From Citrus sinensis (Eukaryota > Streptophyta > Magnoliopsida > Sapindales > Rutaceae): a DNA stretch of 64,000 nucleotides. Location: assembly GCF_022201045.2 (NCBI RefSeq), contig NC_068558.1, positions 47,471,501 to 47,535,500 on the forward strand. The letters run 5' to 3'. Position numbers and translations under genes: made by a program. The stretch's first letter is position 1; the number at the start of each line of letters is the position of its first letter. The notes beneath the pieces were generated by a model. It had not been told where the DNA came from. It did not search any database and saw only the letters and a program-made list of their open reading frames with translations. Positions 59,272 to 64,000 of this stretch are shown one piece after another.

Positions 59272-60068
59272 TCAACAAGAGCAAGTAGATAATTTCTTCA
59301 TCTCACTAATTTCCAAATCAGCCCCAGAGATAACATCAATCTTGGAACCCGCAAGCATCGGCGGCCCATCAACTTTGCCGTTGCCGCATTCCAATTCCTT
59401 CTTAGAAACGGCGCCGTAAATTTCCTGGAGCAGCCTGAAAAAGGCAGTATCCACATTGTCACCATTAAGTGCGGATGCCTCAGAGAAAAACAAGCCTTGA
59501 TCCTCTGCAAACTCAACAGCATCCTCCGCCGAAACTGCCCGCATATCCACAAGATCAGATTTGTTTCCAATCAGTATGATCCTGATGGAGCTGTCAGCAT
59601 GAGCGCGCAGTTCCTCCACCCACCTAGCCACATGATCAAACGACTGTCGTTTCGTGATGTCGTACACTACTACGGCCCCTAAGGCACCTCTATAGTACGC
59701 ACTTGTCACCGCCCGGTACCTAAACGCAAACGCAACAAGACTTAATGGTTAAATAACTTTCATTCAGCTTTGGACCCTATTTCGCGATACGGAAAGACAA
59801 ACCTTTCTTGGCCAGCAGTGTCCCAGATCTGGGCTTTGATGATCTTGCCGTTGATGGTGACAGTTCTGGTTTGGAACTCGACGCCAATGGTTGATTTCGA
59901 GTCAAAGAAAAACTCATTCTTGGTGAATCTCGAAAGAATCTGAGACTTGCCCACGGCCGAGTCACCGATCACCACTACCTTGAACACATAGTCTATTTTG
60001 TCAGGAATCATATTCTCTTGTTGTTGATGACGATGATCGGTGGCATCGCCACTCATTTCTTCGTTCAT
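59272..60068 (-). CDS. RABA3: Small GTPase of the RABA3 type
   Basis: Two exons on the minus strand (60068-59803, 59719-59272) with an 83-bp intron in phase 2 give 237 aa. G1 is GDSAVGKS (35-42), the switch I text is STIGVEF (59-65), G3 is WDTAGQE (82-88), G4 is NKSD (141-144) and G5 is SEASA (168-172). The C-terminus CSC is a double geranylgeranylation signal. The start [10 protein letters not shown], the text [15 protein letters not shown] and the end [11 protein letters not shown]...CSC are characteristic of RABA3, a single-gene subclass of the plant RabA (Rab11) group. RabA GTPases control traffic from trans-Golgi/early endosome to plasma membrane and cell plate. All nucleotide-binding motifs are intact. 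The intron splits the arginine of the QERYR segment, the usual position in this group. Confidence 0.93.
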
Positions 60069-61140
60069 TTTTTTCTTTTTTTCACTTTCACCAGAAAAAA
60101 TTCTCACTCTGGAGGGGGATGTATTCTTTTTAAATATTCCTCTTGTATGTATGAATGAAATATTTGATATATTGATTTTGCTTTGGTCTTGGCTTTTGGT
60201 GTTGGTGGGTGTAAGTGGGGGCAAGTGAAGAGGGAAAAAAAAATTAACGTCTAAAAAGATGAGGAGACAAACTAAAGCCGGGTTCAAGGTTTTTCGGTCA
60301 CAGCCTCGCCAGTGAAAAAAAAGAGTAAAAAATAAAAAATAAAAATGAAAACGATGTCTACGCCCACTGTGCAGTCCTTGTCCTCTTTGTAATGCATTCT
60401 CGACGACAAGCCGTGCATTATTGTTTTATCAATTAATTTTGGTACTTCATGTTTTAAAGAAACTTCGCGCCGGTTTGACCCCCTGTCTGTCTGTCAAAAA
60501 GCTATATCTAATTGCTGCCAAGTGGGATTTTTAATGGGATTTGCGAACGAATTGCAATTATGCACTCGGCTGTCTTAATTCCCGGCATAATCCATGGCTC
60601 CTCGATAAAAAAACATGATTGAAGTGGTTCAAAAAGGTAATAAAGTAACAGTTGTTGGTCTAGGTCTTGGTCCTTAATCGCGGATCGATTAGGAGCTTTC
60701 TCTTTATGTCTTGTCGGCTTGTCGCATTGAGGTGTTTATAATCTACGTGAAACAAATAAATTAATTAAGCTTTGCACATAGATTTCACTGGTGTTCCAAT
60801 GAATTAGGGGTAGGGCCAACGATTTTATTTTGGGTGCAGTTAAATTGGAGCATTTTTAAAGTAGATCATCTGTTATAATCATTAGATACAATGTAACAAT
60901 TGTAAAAATAAAATAACATGGTGACAAGCGTGGTTGCTCCAATCAGTATCCCTGACTTTAATAAAGTCTGGGATTAATTAAAAGATAAAAAAAACTAAAT
61001 TTTAACACATTACATGATAAAATATAGTGCATTGGAGTTTGTATTTATTTTGTCTTTTAATTAATTTCTAATTTTATTAAAGTTATGGATCACTGGTTGA
61101 AAAATTATTATTATTATTATTATTACTATTATTATTTATA

Positions 61141-61146
<6 letters not shown>

Positions 61147-61193
<47 letters not shown>
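61147..61193. repeat. (TA)n microsatellite
   Basis: About 23 TA dinucleotides without interruption. Confidence 0.9.
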
Positions 61194-62212
61194 CGCGTAT
61201 GCATTTTTTTCATGCAGACACATTTTAAAAATACGGAGTTTAAAATAGTTAATTTTTAACACTTTAAAACCGCATGATTTTATAATTTATTCAATAACTA
61301 ACTCTTTTAAATAACATGATTTAAAAGTGTATTCTCATTTTAAAAAAATATGCGTGTTCGCATATGAAAATGATTATATATATATATAAACTGATAAAAG
61401 AAGAGTTACCGAAGTATCCTAAAATTGCTCTAAATTTATGCTAGTTAGATTGTGACAAAAAGTATAAAATGCAACATAACATGATCTTAGCAAGTGATGC
61501 TCAATTTTTTTTTATATTATCATAGCACCAATGAATAAATGACTCACAATAGTTTTAATACAAACTTTGTATTTGATATTTGAAAATCCAGTTTTCCTTT
61601 TCTTGCAGTTCTCTTTTACATTAAAAAAATAAATAAATAAAGAAGACTTAATGTTTACTCTAATTGTTAATCATCCGTTTTGTTATAGATGGTACGTCTC
61701 AGCTTTTTTCGCAACATGGCGGGGCTGGCTGCGAGTTGTCTATTCTAGGGGTTCAAGGTAAGTGAGTGGGATCAAACTCAAACATACGATATTCTGAATT
61801 CATGGACGTTCAATTTTATTTGTTTATTTATTTATTGAAGAAAAAAAAATTAATGGACATTCTAATGCTTGCACCGACAAAATACTAATGCAGTTATGAC
61901 ATGGGGCCTCCTACTCTGGAAGAAAATTGCCGGATTACTTTTCCTTTCCAGCGGTTCCACATCATCGCTGATTTTGTTGTTGAAAAATTACTACTTAATT
62001 TTTATAAAAATAGTTTTATAAAACTGCAAATTTTCATTCCTTATGAGAGAGCTGAGCTGCTTTTGTTGTTGAAAAATTACTACTTAATTTTTCCGATAAT
62101 TTTCGTTGAACGAAAATATTCACCATAATGAAGTAGTGAAAACAGTAAACTCATCATCAATGTCTCGAACATTATCTAACTTTTTATTCACTGATTTACG
62201 AAGTAACTTGAT

Positions 62213-62372
62213 GCAGGATTGGCTTATTAAAGTGACGAAGGGAAGGATACACACAACCAACACGGAAAACAAATGCTCCTCAGGATTGGCTTATTAAAGT
62301 GATGAAGGATACTCTTTTCAAAAAAAAAAAGTGATGAAGGATACACACAACCAACACAGAAAACAAATAAAC
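62213..62372. repeat. Interleaved direct duplication
   Basis: GATTGGCTTATTAAAGTGA(C/T)GAAGG and GAAGGATACACACAACCAAC followed by A(C/G)(A)GAAAACAAAT each occur twice in 160 bp. This implies a local duplication of about 65-125 bp followed by insertion of an A-run. Non-coding. Confidence 0.7.
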
Positions 62373-62663
62373 ATCACATGTCATTTTCAGGCTTTGAAGG
62401 CCGCTTTAATCACAGGTCAGGATGTGATTTGCAGGCTCCAACGTCGAAGTCCCAATGCGACCCAATCCAAAACATTCTGAGCCTTGGGCCACATCTCGCA
62501 GAAAGTAAAACATTTGTGGCTGAAACTCGTCCACATCTAATTTTGCTTACAAGAAGAAGAAGAACAACAACAACAACAAAATTATATTAGATTTCTTTCC
62601 TCTCCACCCAACCCAAGGCCAACGGACAAAAGTTTGGTTTCTTCCATCCGCAATTTTGTATCC

Positions 62664-63377
62664 ATGGATACTCTTTCAAGCTCTGTTTCCACCTTCAAAT
62701 TTGCAGCTCTTCACTCAACACCTCGAGAATTACATAACTTCAAAGCTCCTCCAAACACATCCCAATCTCATCATCAGTTTCATCCACACCAGTCCCACCT
62801 CAGCTCAACCAGACCCAACAAAACTGCCGCTTCTTTCACTCGCAGGAGCTTCTCTAATAGTTATCCATCGTTAACTTCCTCCTCCGGAACCTCAACTCCC
62901 AAGTCAGCTTCCCCAAATAGCCATCAGAAACCTGCCAGCGGCTACGCTGCAGCCCTTCTAGACAAAGCTCTATGCCACAGTTCACTTGAAGCTGTCCAAA
63001 GGGACGTCCTAAAGTTATCAAGGTTGCTCAAGAATGAGCAAATTCAAGCTGTCTGTGCTGACCCTTTTGTGGGTGATAAAGACAAGGGGCAAATAGTGAA
63101 GGAACTGTTGAGTAGTTGGAAAGTTAATAGCTATTTGGCGGCTCTGCTGAGGATGCTGATTGAGAGAAATAAGGTGGCCATGGTGAGTGATGTTTTGGAG
63201 GAATTTCAGAGGATCTATGACGACTTGATTGGGACTCGAGTTGTGTTTGTTTCGTCTGCAAAGAAGATGGAGGAAGATCAACTCTTTTATATTGCTAAGA
63301 GAGTTCAAAACCTTTGTGGGGCTGCACAAGTCAAGATTAGAAATTTGATTCAGGAGGGAGTGCCATCCTATCCTTAA
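62664..63377 (+). CDS. Chloroplast ATP synthase delta-chain-like protein, C-terminally short
   Basis: An intronless 237-aa frame from ATG 62664. Residues 1-90 are serine/threonine/histidine-rich, like a plastid transit peptide. From 91 the OSCP/delta fold begins (ASGYAAALLDKAL), continues through DPFVGDKDKGQIVKELL, LAALLRMLIERNK and VLEEFQRIYDDL, and reaches GAAQVKIRNLI near 225. Family members continue here for about 40-50 residues (the GF-x-I-x-YG beta region that ends the delta/OSCP fold). This frame instead ends QEGVPSYP and stop, and no GT donor or downstream continuation is visible before the next gene. In the normal protein this region links the CF1 head to the stator stalk. It may be a recent paralogue or decaying copy whose main gene lies elsewhere, or a real short variant. 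The intact 237-codon frame argues against a very old pseudogene. Confidence 0.75.
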   Translation: MDTLSSSVSTFKFAALHSTPRELHNFKAPPNTSQSHHQFHPHQSHLSSTRPNKTAASFTRRSFSNSYPSLTSSSGTSTPKSASPNSHQKPASGYAAALLDKALCHSSLEAVQRDVLKLSRLLKNEQIQAVCADPFVGDKDKGQIVKELLSSWKVNSYLAALLRMLIERNKVAMVSDVLEEFQRIYDDLIGTRVVFVSSAKKMEEDQLFYIAKRVQNLCGAAQVKIRNLIQEGVPSYP

Positions 63378-63814
63378 TCATGTTCATTGCAATTTATAGA
63401 GCTGACGCAACGGTTATGTTGCTGTATAACTAAAGATTGTTGTATTCTCAACAAGGTTACCTTAACAGTCCTTCACAATTAGTGTTGTAATTTATTTATT
63501 TTTTTATTTTTTATTTTTTGGTGATATCAAATTAGTGCAAAAACCCTCGGGTGCACTGATTAATACGAGAAAATACATCTAAATATATATAAAATGGGAG
63601 ATAAAAATTGATTGTCTAAAAATTTAATTCGATGAAAAAACGATTTTTGGGCATAAAATAATCAATTGGGCTTTTCAAACAGATGATTTGCTCGTTACCA
63701 AAAAGTTGGGAAACAAAAAAAGGCAAACGCTTTAATACAACTCTCCAAGTCCAAAAGGACCAAGACCCAGTAACTGCTTCTCTTGAGTTCGAGCTCTGTT
63801 CAGTTGGGGTTGCG
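63378..63814. other. Spacer between the delta-chain-like and PPR genes
   Basis: 437 bp: the 3' flank of the delta-like gene with T-runs (63487-63519), and the leader of the next gene. No coding frame continues the truncated delta-chain domain. Confidence 0.6.
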
Positions 63815-64000
63815 ATGCTGCGTCATCTCCACCAGAAGATCACAGCCCCAAGTTGCCTTCTCCAATCAATCGGAGGCGCACGATGTTCTCTCTCGACCAT
63901 CACAGTCACACCCCCCATCAAACCCTGGCCCCAACGCCTCTACCCAAAACGCCTTGTCTCCATGATCTTCCGTCAGCAAAATCTCGATCTTGCCCTCCAA
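63815..64000 (+). CDS. N-terminal part of a probable organellar PPR protein (runs off the window)
   Basis: 62 codons open to the window edge from ATG 63815 (MLRHLHQKITAPSCLL). The first 30 or so residues are rich in serine, arginine and leucine with few acids, as in mitochondrial or plastid targeting peptides. The following text, PPIKPWPQRLYPKRLVSM and QQNLDLALQ, is the stereotyped pre-repeat and first-helix segment of P-class pentatricopeptide repeat proteins as I recall them. PPR proteins bind organellar RNA one base per repeat. No complete repeat is within the window, so class and target cannot be judged. Confidence 0.6.
   Translation, partial: MLRHLHQKITAPSCLLQSIGGARCSLSTITVTPPIKPWPQRLYPKRLVSMIFRQQNLDLALQ

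Larger units (their letters stand above)
60069..62663. other. Rab promoter region and gene-free spacer
   Basis: 60069-60300 is the likely leader and promoter of the Rab gene. The rest has no supported gene. It contains a long (TA)n tract, a MITE-like inverted segment (61195-61390) and short direct repeats (61965-62095 and 62213-62372). 62560-62663 is the probable leader of the ATP synthase delta-like gene. Confidence 0.5.

Noticed and set aside
1..64000. CRISPR array, operons or bacterial-type genes
   Set aside because: Repeats found are tandem satellites or transposon ends without unique equal-length spacers; genes have introns and plant targeting signals.
1..64000. Organelle DNA insertions (NUPT/NUMT)
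   Set aside because: I looked for rRNA, tRNA and photosystem or respiratory gene text and recognised none; a database search would be needed to exclude short pieces.

Overview
The window looks like nuclear DNA from a flowering plant. It is AT-rich, the genes have short GT-AG introns and long gene-poor spacers, and there are many plant-type transposons (Tourist/PIF-Harbinger, hAT and Mutator MITEs, Ty1-copia, tRNA-derived SINEs). The proteins are of eudicot type, and a woody rosid such as Citrus would fit. That last step is an inference from protein style, not something the sequence proves.

Layout. 1-4.0 kb: MITEs, a SINE tail and a G-box-containing spacer. 4.0-5.9 kb (+): a complete two-exon CYP78A cytochrome P450. 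5.9-15.8 kb: gene-poor, with a hAT element, a SINE fragment with target duplication and a 615-bp Mutator-type foldback element. 15.8-17.2 kb (-): a three-exon tail-anchored cytochrome b5, with a hAT element just upstream. 20.3-22.9 kb (-): a five-exon IGT-family gene, best read as TAC1 (branch-angle control), whose first coding exon is only 6 nt. 26.1-32.1 kb: a Tourist-like MITE split by a young complete copia element (26691-32012) with identical 5-bp duplications, 627-bp LTRs differing at 4 sites, and a gag-pol frame carrying five nonsense codons but no frameshift. 32.9-34.4 kb (-): an intronless proline-rich protein with a coding minisatellite. 35.9-37.6 kb: a solo LTR with a hAT element nested inside. 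38.8-40.1 kb (-): a four-exon plastid-type DUF4079 membrane protein.

41.0-43.2 kb holds the most ordered non-genic structure: a satellite-like array of about 140/160-bp units in a regular five-unit higher-order period of about 756 bp. 44.2-45.4 kb is a SINE split between its A and B boxes by a 1058-bp Tourist-type element. 49.3-50.2 kb is another hAT copy. 53.8-55.2 kb (+): an intronless BCS1-type AAA ATPase. 59.3-60.1 kb (-): a two-exon RABA3-type Rab GTPase. 62.7-63.4 kb (+): a chloroplast ATP synthase delta-chain relative missing the usual C-terminus. From 63.8 kb (+) the first 62 codons of a probable organellar PPR protein run off the window.

The genes are independent units, as is usual for a plant chromosome; there is no operon or pathway cluster. 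I did not find a clear new gene system. The notable items are the higher-order repeat array, the nested transposon histories, the nonsense-laden but young copia element, and the truncated delta-chain gene.
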